NCBI GenBank assembly: GCA_015499995.1
Contig: JADNRV010000108.1
Location: 1-64,000 of the forward strand
Source of the DNA: Flammula alnicola
Taxonomy: Eukaryota > Basidiomycota > Agaricomycetes > Agaricales > Strophariaceae
Direction: 5' to 3'
Length of the DNA stretch: 64,000 bases
Shown: positions 53,583 through 64,000 of the stretch, one piece after another
How the letters are laid out: each line of letters begins with the position of its first letter
Position numbering within the stretch: the stretch's first letter is position 1
Position numbers and translations under genes: made by a program
The notes under the pieces: generated by a model
What the model was told of the DNA's origin: nothing
Database searches by the model: none
What the model saw: only the letters and a program-made list of their open reading frames with translations

Positions 53583-55970
53583 TTACAGCAAGTCATTGCT
53601 GCTCTGAAGAGGCGAAAGCTCGGCGTCCATCAAATACAACGGGCTCAACGGAAGCGGGCTCTCCGTCAGCTGTGCAAGCACGTTCCCTCCATCTTCCTCC
53701 TCATCGGCACCTTCCTCCTCATCCATGTCCTCCGGTAACGACATCTGCCGAAGAGGCGACCGCGGTGTCGGGTAAGACTTGGAGCCAACCGGCGCTCCCA
53801 AAGCTGGAGGCGACCACGTGCGGCTCCGTGCCGGTTTTCTCCTCAGCGCTTCCTGCTGCCGATGGAAAACCATATTCGCGACTAGTTGATCGATGCTCTT
53901 TATCTTTGGTTTTTGGCAGTTCCGTATGACCGTCGGCGGTGGGGGTATGCCCGAACCGGGTGATGAAGAGCTGCGCGGAAGAACTGGAGTTGTCCATATC
54001 GTGCTCGGAGTCGGAGTCGAGGAGCTGCGTGGTGGCGATGTGCGTTCGGTCGGCGGCAGAGCCTCGCTCCAAGAGGAGCCAGAGGAATCCAACGGAAGCG
54101 GCGATATCTGCTGGTCAGTGGGAGGAGTTATTGGTACCGTCGCTGTTGCGGCTGGAATGGAAGTTAGATCAGAGGCCGGACGTTGAGCAGTACCGGACGG
54201 TAACGCTTGTGAAGGCGGGTGGTTACTACTACCATCCGCCTTCACAATTCCCGCGTTACCGTTCGCATTTCCACTGCTCAACGTACCCCTCTCATCCAAC
54301 TTCAGCTTCAGCCGCAACAGCGCCGACAGTTCCCGTAACCTCTCCCTCTCCCAACTCTCCCGCTTCGTCGTTCTCTGTCTGAGGTCATACAGCTTCTGCG
54401 CCTCTTCGCCCGTTTCATCTCCAGCGAGTTCAGCGAGGACACTGGGGTCGAGTTGGAAATTCTCTGGCGAAGGGGAGCGGGGTGGCGGGAGGTCGTTCGC
54501 GTCCAGATCCAAGAGGAGAAGGCCATCAGAACTTGAGGAAGGTGGCGTGGTGGGCACCGCGATCGTTGGATCAGGAACATAGTTCTTCGAGCCAAGCTCT
54601 CGGGGTATTAGGTCGTCATCTGTATCTGCGCCTGGAAGGGAGAGCCAAAAGGCTCGCTGTGGCGGGTCAGATGCTGTCGAAACATCGCTTTGGGAAGAGG
54701 AGCCTTCTTGTAGGTCGAAAGGGTCGCCATCGAGTGAAGGAAGGTCCGTAGAGCGGCGGCGTGAGGGAGAACATGGTACAGTAGTCGACTCGTCGTCAAA
54801 ATGGTACAAAGAGGGGAAAAAGGGTATGGGTTTGGAAAATGGCGGTAATCCGAGTGCTCTTTTATCGTCGTCGGGACTGGCTGGTGGCAGCGGGGCAAGT
54901 TGAAGCAATGGTGATTCCGAGGGTAGTCTGTCTCCATGCGGAGGAGATAGCGATAGTGGCGGCAGCGCTTCATCGTTGTCGTTAACAGGAGAGTGAATAG
55001 GGTGGTACAAATCAAAATGCGAGGGGTATTGTTCTAATTGGTGGTATCTGTCGTTGTCGTGGCACATGGGCGGTGAAGAGTGGGCGAAATAACGCTCATC
55101 ATCGTATTCCTCTTCCTCTTCTGACTCAGTAGAAGAGTGGCGTAGTTCCGAATCCTGATATTCCGGAGATAGGGAGGACGTCGAAGACGACATACTTGAC
55201 TCGTCATCCAAGTCAGTGTCAATGGAACCTGGGCTCAACCAAAATAGTGGCGCGCAAAGGTGATCGGGATGATAGTCCTCGTCGTTCTCGACAACCGAGG
55301 GCATGTCTTGCAAGTCATGGAGAGGTCCTAGCTTTCCGGGGTACATCATGCCCGAGTGGTAGATGTCCTCTTGAAGAGGATTCAAAGGAAGCTTGTTACC
55401 CTGCCATGATTGATATAAATGCAAAGGCGACAAGATGTCCTCACTCGAAGACGGGGATGAATGGTGGTACAAAGCAGTATCGTGGTCCATATAATCGATG
55501 TCAGAATCTGCTGGCGGCAAATCCCTACTCAACGTGGGATGGCACGCAAGAGGTGATTGCGACTTGAACCCCACGTGTTTAGGAACCTCTGGGGAATCGA
55601 TGATACCCCCGGATTTGCTGGAAGATGCAATAGGCCTCGTGGAAGGGTCGTTTGTCGGAAAAGACCAAGACGAGAAAGGAATGCTTTGTTGACGCCGGGT
55701 GGACCCACTCGTGGAAGAAGAGGACGATGCATAACCAGATGCCCCATATTTGTCGTAAAAATTCTCGTCAAGGCTTTTGCTATGCAGCAAAGCACTAGAG
55801 CCTCGTATCGAGCTCATTCCACCGCGGTATCCAGATGGATCGCGGGAAGAGGGGGTCAAGGAGGATGTGGCTTGGTTTGGCATAAGAAAAGCGGGACTTG
55901 AGGAATATATGTCGTCCAGGGTTGGTAGGTAGTGGTCCCAGTGACCTGTCGTATCTTCCACAGGAGCCAT
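53583..55970 (-). CDS. Large Ser/Pro/Asp-rich protein, intronless, function unknown
   Basis: A single uninterrupted frame of 795 codons from ATG 55970 (MAPVEDTTGHWDHYLPTLDD) to QSSNDLL. The composition is strongly biased to Ser, Pro, Asp, Glu and His, with acidic clusters (SSTESEEEEEYDDERY) and poly-Ser tracts, so most of the chain is probably disordered. Less biased islands that look conserved are YHHSSPSSSEDILSPLHLYQ, NPLQEDIYHSGMMYPGKLGP and CAPLFWLSPGSIDTDLDDE; a helical segment around residue 530 (LYDLRQRTTKRESWERERLR, with following LRELSALLRLKLKLDERG); and SIDQLVANMVFHRQQEALRR near the C-terminus. The basic helix may bind a partner or nucleic acid. No known domain was recognised. The long clean frame makes it a real gene. 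Confidence 0.85.
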   Translation of the reverse strand: MAPVEDTTGHWDHYLPTLDDIYSSSPAFLMPNQATSSLTPSSRDPSGYRGGMSSIRGSSALLHSKSLDENFYDKYGASGYASSSSSTSGSTRRQQSIPFSSWSFPTNDPSTRPIASSSKSGGIIDSPEVPKHVGFKSQSPLACHPTLSRDLPPADSDIDYMDHDTALYHHSSPSSSEDILSPLHLYQSWQGNKLPLNPLQEDIYHSGMMYPGKLGPLHDLQDMPSVVENDEDYHPDHLCAPLFWLSPGSIDTDLDDESSMSSSTSSLSPEYQDSELRHSSTESEEEEEYDDERYFAHSSPPMCHDNDRYHQLEQYPSHFDLYHPIHSPVNDNDEALPPLSLSPPHGDRLPSESPLLQLAPLPPASPDDDKRALGLPPFSKPIPFFPSLYHFDDESTTVPCSPSRRRSTDLPSLDGDPFDLQEGSSSQSDVSTASDPPQRAFWLSLPGADTDDDLIPRELGSKNYVPDPTIAVPTTPPSSSSDGLLLLDLDANDLPPPRSPSPENFQLDPSVLAELAGDETGEEAQKLYDLRQRTTKRESWERERLRELSALLRLKLKLDERGTLSSGNANGNAGIVKADGSSNHPPSQALPSGTAQRPASDLTSIPAATATVPITPPTDQQISPLPLDSSGSSWSEALPPTERTSPPRSSSTPTPSTIWTTPVLPRSSSSPGSGIPPPPTVIRNCQKPKIKSIDQLVANMVFHRQQEALRRKPARSRTWSPPALGAPVGSKSYPTPRSPLRQMSLPEDMDEEEGADEEEDGGNVLAQLTESPLPLSPLYLMDAELSPLQSSNDLL

Positions 55971-58746
55971 ACTTGTAATTTAAACCTGAAGAGTAGCAGG
56001 TGCGTGTTAGCCGCTGCTCCAGGCCATGACCTGCCATGACGCAGACCCGCAAAATTGCGCGCAGACGTAAAGAAGCAAGTAAAACTCACGTCGATGATAA
56101 CCCAGTCAAAGTTCGTCCATAATACAAGAACCAAGGCCCAATCGCATGAAAATCGGAGAAGAGAATGGACGACGATGGTCGATGGATGGGAGGGAGAGAG
56201 TTTGTTGAATGGTAAGGCGCCTCGGACCACATGTCAGAAATTATTAGTCAGCATCACCCCGAGCCACACGCAACTCACGGACTTCTGACACTCTGTGTTC
56301 CACAGGGGCACTGCCGCCTCGAGGCATATCGCATGTTCATTTTCCATCAAGTTCTCAACGTCGGCTTAGATTCACCTCTCCGAATCGCCGGTATCGGGAT
56401 ATATTTTTCACCTTAGTGAGCACATCTTTTCTTTAATGGATCCCAGACTGCAGTGCTCGCAAGCTTACCTCACGAAAGTTAGACAATCCAATTATGTCCC
56501 GAAGTACAGCACTGATGCGTCGCAGCCTGCAACCTGCAACCATCGTCATGTTTTGTTGCGAGCGTTTTATTACCATTCGGAAAGAAGCCAAGAACTGCGG
56601 AGGTATCAAGTTTTCCATCATGCCGAGGTTCTGTAGGATGGAGGCTCTCAAAACTCCCTCGAAATTTTAGCAATGGAGCCCAACATACTTTCGCCAGCAA
56701 GGCGCCAGCCAACATTCTGATGTGCAATGTACCCGCCCATTCTCCGAGCCTCGAGGCTGCACGACTGGCTGCGAACTGGGGCCACGTTTCGGCCCCTCAA
56801 CAAATGGTGTCAATCTCTTCATTAAGAAAGGCTGTACATGTTTCTCAGTCCCCGGCGTGGCTTTACTCACGCCGACCGCCCATGCCCCGAGGGGGAATGT
56901 CTGCCTTTCATTTAGTCTTACGGCGCATTGCGGAATCGACAAGCCCTCTGGCAGACTCCGTCCTCGAGGCCTCAGGTTTGACTTCGCTTAATCGCTGATG
57001 TGGCTGATGCCAATCCTGATATCCCTCTGTGGCTTACGTTCGCTCTTTCTGCCTTGCGGGTCTCAAAACCACTTTCATCATTTCGTATCCTTGTGCGCAT
57101 GATCCTCGAGGCAGCAAACATCGTTACCAACTTGTGAAGTCAGCGGCGAGCTCGTCACTAGTCCCTAAAAGTCTGGCATGAGGTGACTTCTGCAGGGCCA
57201 GGCGGACTCGAGTATACGTTAACTTGTACCTCGGGACGCCCATGACTTCACCTCAGCGTCCAATTCTATCAGGATCTTTATCCACTGATTATACATAACC
57301 TCCTTTGCAAGGTTTCCCGCCAGGCTGTTCTGGACTAAGGGCTTCACGGCGAGATGACCGAACACATGTCTACCAAATTTCCAGTCATCAAGGGCGCCGG
57401 GGTATGGATGTTATTTTCCTACACTAGGCGTCAAATATGATCGTTTCCCTACTTGCCCGAAACATCAGCATGGTCAAGGTCATGAAAGTCGTCCATCAGG
57501 ATGGGACCTGACGCAAATTCGGTATGTTTTCGAAGATCGCAACATCGCAGGATAACCTTCTCAGCAACCTCAGGAATGGGCTCTCGCCTCGTTGCGAATT
57601 GCGCCAAACGACGCTCCCCACGAAGCACAACCCGACAAGTAGCTATTCCTGGAGGCGAGCGAGCGTCTCGGAACGTCGCTCGTCGGTGAACAATAGAATT
57701 GCCGTGCGTGGATTTTGGGGAGTCATTCATAGCTCAAGCTCCCAAGGCCGCCAGGCACATGAGGCAGTAGCCGTCACAACTTCTGCTACTATCAGCAATA
57801 GGGTTACGAACCCCAAAAGCTATTTAAACCGTAAAGGTCCCAGAACCCACTTAGAATCCACCCCGAAACAAAGCCACCCGACTCGGAGCTCGGACTCGGA
57901 TTCGGATGGTCCGGGTCCGTACATGTACACCCGGGTTGGCATCTACAATTAAGAGGAACCCATTCAGTACCTGTCCAGGTGGACTTGAAGATCCCCAGAG
58001 AGTTCTTTATATTGAAACAAGGAAGATGGACATTTGACCGGGCTAGAACAAATGCCATGCGATGGCCCATCCGTCTTCCCAATTGAGGCACAATGGGCAG
58101 TGATTAGCCTCCGGAGCCTAGATTAAAAGTTAATCGAATCATTCATATGTAACTTTGTCTGCAAGATATGAAAGCCATCGATGCTGTTCTTATCTCAAAT
58201 ATGTAAAACCCTCCAAAAGTGGGCAGAAGGCAATCCGGGTCGACCGGGCCGTTTTCCTGAGGGCTTTCGCTACACAAGCCGAGCATCTGACTCTTCTTGT
58301 CCTATTAGTATCTGCTCAAAAATAAAAGAACAAGTCGAAAATAGGAGTGTCCAGGGGACGGCCAGCTGATCTGCTGCCAACGCCAGCGAACTTTTTGCAT
58401 CGATGACGATTCGAATATTTGTGGGTAGTCTCCGGATGCAGTGAGAACCGAAGCCATAGAGTGAGCAAGGTTTTCCTCGATGCGGAAAGTCACTACGTTG
58501 TCGCGGCCAAGTCCAGGACTTTCAAGTTTCTAGAATGTCGATCAAGAGTGGGCTTCACACGGTATCCTTCTTCTATTTACTAGGCAACGTTAATCTCGTT
58601 AATTCGCCAAGTCTTAAGGAAGGACGGAAACAGCAGATAATTGTCTGTAGAGAGGACTCTATGGTATCAATCCAAATCGTCTAGATAGCGTAATACATTT
58701 CGGAAATCCTCTCAATGTTGCAGGACCCGTCGAAGGCTGTCGCTAT
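55971..58746. other. 2.8-kb gene-poor stretch
   Basis: Frames up to about 140 codons occur on both strands, for example 57449-57730 minus (RGERRLAQFATRREPIPEVA) and 57524-57952 plus. None shows a known domain, signal peptide or consistent intron pattern, and they overlap each other. No terminal repeats or retroelement motifs were noticed. It could hold decayed genes or non-coding transcripts. Confidence 0.4.
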
Positions 58747-60853
58747 TCAATTATTGTCCGCAGTAGAGAAGCCTACGTTGACCACAGCCCTCAATCGGTC
58801 GCCGTAGCGTATAGTCCCCAAGATAAGGCTGTATACGTAGTCATAGTCGCCCTCACGTCAGCGTGTTTCATAGTACAGAAGAATTTGCAAGCTTACCCAG
58901 CGCCCACCCAGGTGCAAACTGCAGCAAAAGCGTTAGTCGCCACAAGTCCATAGTTCTCGATGCTGGGAAGAATCCCGGCGACCGCCATCGATATCAAGAG
59001 CGCGCGGAATCCGCTAATCGTGGTGTAAATTTAGACCCGGAACGCATTAGAGCTTTGTAGCGGAAACATGTGCTCACTTATTAGCGGCCATGGATTCCGC
59101 GCTACGCGAGTGCATGAGATCCACGAAGTATGCTGCGGATGGACTTAGCACGAAGTCAACCTAAGAGAGAAGTTTAATCCTGTGTTGATAAACGGCATCT
59201 TTAAGATTGACGGTGGACTTACCCCGACCCCATTGAAGAATAGACAAATGAGGTTTAAGGTTAAACCTACTTTACCAGGAACATATTCAGTCAACAGACC
59301 AGAGAAGAGTACCGATAGAGGGACCAGGAAGATAGCTCCAAGGTATGTCGCTCGCAAACGATCTTCCGGATACCATTCGCCGCCCCGTTGTTTTCGACAG
59401 CGAACCACGATTCTATCTGCTATACGTCCAGCCAATGGTGCTCCAACTGCGGATACAAGGAGAAAGAATAGGTTAAGTACATGTTACAACAAGAACTGCA
59501 GGGTGCGTACTCATGTTACCCACTCCAACGGGCAGGAAACAAGCGCCAATGACCGCCGCATTAGTTATATGATATCGCGCACCCTGAAGAAAGCGGATTA
59601 GCAGATCGTTTACTGGAACTTTGTAGTGCGCATCGTACGATCGTGTACGCGAGGGGAATTAATAAAACTGTACGACGATATTAACTCCGTATCTAAAATA
59701 AAAATAAAGCATCTTACCATAGTCTGTCATTAAGGTAAAAAATCCTGCGACAGCCTATCAAAATCAGAGGTCAATTATACAGGGCCTTGGCAAGTTGTTG
59801 TCGAAGAAGACGTACAACCGCGAGCAAATTGGGGCTTCGTAATAACAACAAAGGTTTCAAAGGATTAACAAATACTGGCCTCCACGACGGTAGCGAAGCC
59901 GGGTCGACCTTGTCAATTCCTCGCTCTCCTGGGTGAAACGTTTCTGGGAACCATAAGAGCACCACGACGAACACGACGAGACCGAAAAGCCCCAGCCAGA
60001 GTTGCATGAGACGCCATGAGAAATAATGTGCAGCAAAACCTAAGGAAAACTTCAGTCCGATCTTGGAATGTATGTAAAGAATGAAGAGATACTCACCTCC
60101 GGCAAGGGGAGCTAATGCAGGGCCCGCAAGCACAGCCTAAGAACTATGAATTACAAGACAACAGAATAACCACGAAAGGGCGCACTGAGAAGAATATCCC
60201 TAAAGCATGTCCTCGTTCCTCCAGCTTATATATGTCTCCAATAACTCCTGATCCAACCGCAAGGCCTGGTGACGCGCCGAGGGCTTGAATAAACCTCCAT
60301 ACCATCAACTGGGGTATGGTCTGCGCCGACGCGACTCCCAGAGAGCCTACGAATAGAAGAGGTGTTCCAATGAGATAGATGGGTTTTCTGCCATCTAATA
60401 AATAGGTTCAACTATCAGAGATAATTCGTCGGGATAGGGAACGTGGATTGCTTACAAAAGCTCGAATATGATGCACCTATGAGGGAGCCCAGGGAGGATG
60501 CGAAGATTGACAGGCTTACGGCCAAGCTACATACGCCTGGTCAGTGGAGCCCGGGCCATTTCAATCTCTTTACACGCGATGCTCACCTTACAATGGGAGG
60601 TGTGGAGTCGAGGTCCTTAGCAATCTGAGGTATTGAAGGGACGAAAGTTCCCGACACAAACACTGCAGTCGATGTTGAATAAGTCAACGAAGTATCGTCA
60701 TAGAAAGACCCACTTACACGCAAGAAGTCCAGTAATAGAGACGAGCGCAACAATGACTCGCTTTTTGGCTGGCTTGAAGCGAAGATAAAGCTCCTCATGT
60801 TTAGAGAGCGGTATCAATGGGGTTTCTTCAGAGGCCGTGTTGGTTACAGTCAT
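58747..60853 (-). CDS. MFS transporter 1 (DHA1-like)
   Basis: Minus strand, start 60853 (MTVTNTASEETPLIPLSKHE), stop at 58747 (VVNVGFSTADNN). Exons give FVSGTFVPSIPQIAKDLDST, a short exon, RRLSGSRVG-type sequence only in the wrong frame, AVLAGPALAPLAGG, HYFSWRLMQLWLGLFGLVVF, ETFHPGERGIDKVDP and LLLLRSPNLLAV. After the central loop come VGAPLAGRIADRIVVRCRKQ, RGGEWYPEDRLRATYLGAIF, FVLSPSAAYFVDLMHSRSAE, NGFRALLISMAVAGIL and GLILGTIRYGDRLRAVVN. The intracellular loop between halves and the PxxxP-G-G element after TM5 fit the major facilitator superfamily, DHA1-like H+ antiporters. Substrate is unknown. Frames are intact. It matches transporter 2 exon for exon, so the pair is a tandem duplication. 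Confidence 0.88.
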
Positions 60854-61141
60854 CTTGTGCGGAAAGAACAAGGAGACTCTAACAATCTTCTTGAATCGAA
60901 CAAGATGAGAGAGGGACTTTGAGCTATTGCTTGTCGAGTCATTTGACGATCCTGGCTATTGGCACAATGCGTATTTTATTTTTGCACGAGATCAGCGGGC
61001 GCCGGGCAAGTCCGGTGGCCATGGCACCATAATCGGACTCGGATAGGATTTTGATCCTTTTTCTGCGGTCTCGTTGAAGTACTTACGACACACAGGATAC
61101 AGAAATGACTCGAGCAATGGCGCCTTTAATCTCTATCCTAT

Positions 61142-63251
61142 TCAGTTATTTTCTACGGTTGAAAAACCAACGTCAACCCAGGCCCGCATACGCTCTCCAT
61201 ACTTGATGATACACCAAAGGATTCTGAAATAACCTCAGGTGTGAGTGTATGATAAACACTCAATTCCAAGAGCTCTCACCCGAACGCTATCCACACAAGA
61301 ATAGCACAGGCGGCGTTTGTAATGGCAATGCCAAATGTATTGATCATTGGGAGGACAATCGCAATCCCTGCAGCCATTAGTACCGATCGCAGTCCGCTTG
61401 AAGTTCAGTCCAGCAATTAGTGCTATGTATCGGGGACTAGGAGCGATCGACCCACTTATTAGCACCTATGCTTTCTGCACTGCGAGAATGCAGGACGTCG
61501 ACAAGATATGCTGCACAAGGCCCAAAAGCCATCTCGACCTACGGATCAGATTATAATGTCAGTGGAGAGTGACCATCTGTCGCGTTTAAAGCATCCTAGA
61601 ACTCACCCCCATTCCATTAATAAATAGACAGATCAGACAGATCACTAAACCTGGTGTCTCGTCAACGTATTGGTTCACGATGCCAAATATTAACAAGGGT
61701 ATTGGCACAGTGATAGCAAACGGAATCAAAGCCGCCCTCAGGCGATCCTCGGGATACCAGACTCCACCGCGCTTCGTTCGCCATTTCACGACAGTCCGGT
61801 CAGAGATGCGACCTACTACAGGCGCTCCAACTACGAAGAAATGAGCCATTGGCAAATGGGTAGAAAGTACGGGAAGGAAACGAACTCATATTTCCAAATC
61901 CAGCGGGGAGGAAGCATGCCCCAACTATTGCTTGGTTGGAAATCTCATAACGAACGCCCTGTGGAGATCTCTCAGCACAAGCCGTACCTCATCAACCAAA
62001 ATACCCACAATGGTGTAAGCTAGAGGGACCAATAGCACTGATATCGTGATCGTGTCACTTGTGCCCCGCGGAACATGACATTGATAAAACACGAACCAAA
62101 CACTGACATTAAGGATGCAGACGATATTAGCGACTGGAGTGAATGATCAGCAACGTCAATCAAATGATCCATAAATAAGATAGACCCACAATCAAGAGCA
62201 GATTGGGACTGCGAAGTAATAGCATCGGCCGCAGGGGGTTGATGAATATGAATCTCTCTTTCCACTTTGGCCCCTCTTCGGATCGCAGTTTGTCGATACC
62301 GCGCGCACCAGGTTGACTGGTCTCTGGGAAGAAGAAGTACATAACACAAAATGCGATCAGTCCTACGGCACCCAAGGAGCCTTGCATCGCTCTCCAGGAG
62401 TAGTAGTGTGTTGCGGAACCTTCGATGAGCAATGATGAGTACTCGTATTTATAGTAGGCCGCATGACGCCATCATATGACACTTACCTCCTGCAAGCGGG
62501 GCTAATGCCGGTCCCAGAAGACATGCCTATGAACACGAAATGAAGCGAAATGAATCTTTGAATAATTGCGGATGCACATACTGCGAAGAATATTCCCATG
62601 GCTCTTCCTCGTTCTTCTAGCTTATAGATGTCTCCAATAACACCGGCTCCAAGTACTAAACCTGGCGCTGCTCCAAGAGCCTGTAGAAACCTCCAGAACA
62701 GCAGGGAGGGAATATTCGGTGCAGTAGCAACGCCAATAGATCCAAATACGAGAAGAGGGAGAGTGAACGTGTATACTGGCCTACGTCCGTCTATGTGTGT
62801 AAATATAAAGAAATGAGATATCAATAGCCGGTATACAGAAGGATGGCTCACAAAATGTGGAATACGATCCACCAACTAAACCTCCAACGGAACCAGCAAA
62901 TGCCGATAGACTGACTGCCAAGCTGAAAGGTTCAATCTAAGACTTGATTATAAACGCGGACGTTGATGGAAAAGACCTACTTTACGATAGGCCCTGTTGA
63001 GTTCAGGTCTTTTGCAATTTGCGGAATAGAGGGAGTGAAGGTCCCAGTAACAAATACTGTAGAACGAACGCGTCGTCAGCGAATAGATGGAGGTTTGTAA
63101 GGAATGATTCTCAACACGGTATGAGCCCACAACCAGACACCATCAGGACTATGAGTCTTTTCCTTGCTAGGGAGAAACGCCGGTATACCGCCTCACGATC
63201 CTCCAGGACATCATTTTCGGAGGAGAGGAGAGGGGTTTCTTCTGAAGCCAT
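61142..63251 (-). CDS. MFS transporter 2 (DHA1-like)
   Basis: Minus strand, start 63251 (MASEETPLLSSENDVLED), end 61142 (VDVGFSTVENN). Exons give VTGTFTPSIPQIAKDLNSTG, LAVSLSAFAGSVGGLVGGS, STFYGRRPVYTFTLPLLVFG (the MFS loop 2-3 motif ending in GRRP), FWRFLQALGAAPGLVLGAGV, IGDIYKLEERGRAMGIFFA, CLLGPALAPLAGG, ETSQPGARGIDKLR, LLLRSPNLLLIV, YQCHVPRGTSDTI, VGAPVVGRISDRTVVKWRTK, GVWYPEDRLRAALIPFA, VEMAFGPCAAYLVDVLHSRS, NGLRSVLMAAGIAIVLPMIN and GILWCIIKYGERMRAWVDV. It has the layout of a 12-14 TM major facilitator of the DHA1 group. Substrate is unknown. Intron positions and end motif match transporter 1, 290 bp downstream on the same strand. Confidence 0.9.
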
Positions 63252-63282
63252 GAGGAAATGTGTAAAAACCTTCGGAAGAGGC

Positions 63283-63290
63283 TTTATATA
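63283..63290 (-). promoter_or_regulatory. TATA box of MFS transporter 2
   Basis: TATATAAA on the minus strand lies about 32 bp upstream of the ATG at 63251. The close spacing implies a short 5' leader or an alternative upstream start site. Confidence 0.5.
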
Positions 63291-64000
63291 GCTCGGTCCG
63301 AAAACATTCGATGTCCCTGGATTTCTGTTTTCGAGTCATCAAGTGATTATCTATTCGGATAAGATTAGATACTCATACGTTGGGTTAGTAATTCATAAGT
63401 AACCACACTGGTATCTGCGGTCAATTGGAGTGGACCATACTTCAGTATATTGTGTCTAATGAGGTCGTCGGCTCTGACGCGGATATGTATCAAGAGATTT
63501 TCAGCATTGCGGTCACCTGCAAATCTCCGAGTCTATGTATTCTTTCAGCTGAGAAGACAAACAAAAGTACATACTGGCAAATATCATGCCGAGCATCGTT
63601 CCGAACTAAGCCGGCACGCCGCGCGTTCTTAATATTATGTACTTACTCGCCAATGTTCATCTCGGAATAGCACAGCTCTGCTCTGCGATCCCCACTTCAA
63701 CGTTCACAAGGTACGTCTCGACTACGCCTATATATCTCATTTGACAATAAGGCTTGAAACTAGATGTTGCGGGCGATCGCGATTGCGAAGCCGCGATATG
63801 TGCTCCAACACCATCCACTCAACTTCGTGCGCCGGAAATTTACTACCTCCAGACGAGGCCCTCAAGACAGTGATGAACTCAAGATGTTCACGTATGCCTT
63901 TTGTGCAAGTTGTGGCACCACTTGGCTCCTGCTCCAACTTTTTCCTTCGCTTCTTCCCATGCCATTTGGCAAGCGCAGCACGAATCCTGAGGTTGCAGGT
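63291..64000 (+). other. Right edge; possible partial gene
   Basis: The plus strand near 63875-63935 reads DELKMFTYAFCASCGTT. The FCASCGT part resembles the second zinc motif of glutathione-dependent formaldehyde-activating (GFA) proteins. A preceding cysteine cluster near 63765-63800 is unclear and the frame is broken. No complete gene can be modelled before the window ends. Confidence 0.25.

Noticed and set aside
57449..57952. Overlapping frames on both strands in the 2.8-kb gap
   Set aside because: No domains, no splice support and mutual overlap; they look like chance frames.
63875..63940. GFA (formaldehyde-activating) domain at the right edge
   Set aside because: Only one of the two zinc motifs is visible, the frame is broken and the window ends, so it was not called as a gene.

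Overview
The window reads as nuclear DNA of a filamentous basidiomycete, most likely a mushroom-forming Agaricomycete. Genes are split by short GT-AG introns of about 50-70 nt. Family content is typical of that class: a class I hydrophobin, DUF6593 and DUF6533 proteins, KDZ-associated CxC5/CxC6 genes, a Plavaka transposase, and a kinase-like/zinc-finger/TPR protein. No prokaryotic operon, CRISPR array, rRNA or convincing tRNA was seen. The species cannot be named from the sequence alone.

Layout. 0-3 kb: end of a decayed LTR-retrotransposon gag (minus strand) and AT-rich non-coding DNA. 3.2-8.4 kb: two convergent genes of a KDZ-type element (a new zinc-cluster protein, 3220-5145, and a CxC5/CxC6 protein, 5393-7775), abutted by a 0.65-kb terminal-inverted-repeat element. 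8.4-11 kb: repeat-rich DNA with a perfect 20-bp hairpin and a larger inverted-repeat locus. 11-16.4 kb: a DUF6533 membrane protein, a class I hydrophobin, and a GNAT acetyltransferase with fragments of duplicated copies. 17.6-26.7 kb: two paralogous agaric genes of unknown function bracketing a kinase-like gene and eIF2A. 26.8-37.6 kb: four DUF6593 genes plus one relic, a secreted acidic repeat protein and a secreted GH31 alpha-glucosidase. 37.7-44.7 kb: a complete two-gene Plavaka (CACTA-like) transposon with a nested, almost perfectly palindromic foldback element flanked by an 8-bp target duplication. 45.5-50 kb: a kinase-like/zinc-finger/TPR protein with ten 42-residue repeats, two of them identical in DNA. 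51-56 kb: a C2-domain protein and a large Ser/Pro-rich protein. 58.7-63.3 kb: two tandem MFS transporters.

How it fits together. Housekeeping genes (eIF2A, probably the C2 protein) sit among secreted or cell-wall genes (hydrophobin, GH31, acidic repeat protein) and fast-evolving agaric-specific families (DUF6593, TPR/kinase-like), with transposons placed between gene blocks.

A recurring oddity is a single-base shift, often in a short homopolymer, that breaks otherwise well-conserved reading frames in at least seven unrelated genes. This looks more like residual sequencing error than pseudogenisation, so those genes are annotated as CDS with the shifts recorded. Exon boundaries were read by eye from GT-AG sites and frame continuity. 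Spans are firmer than individual junctions except where junctions are stated.
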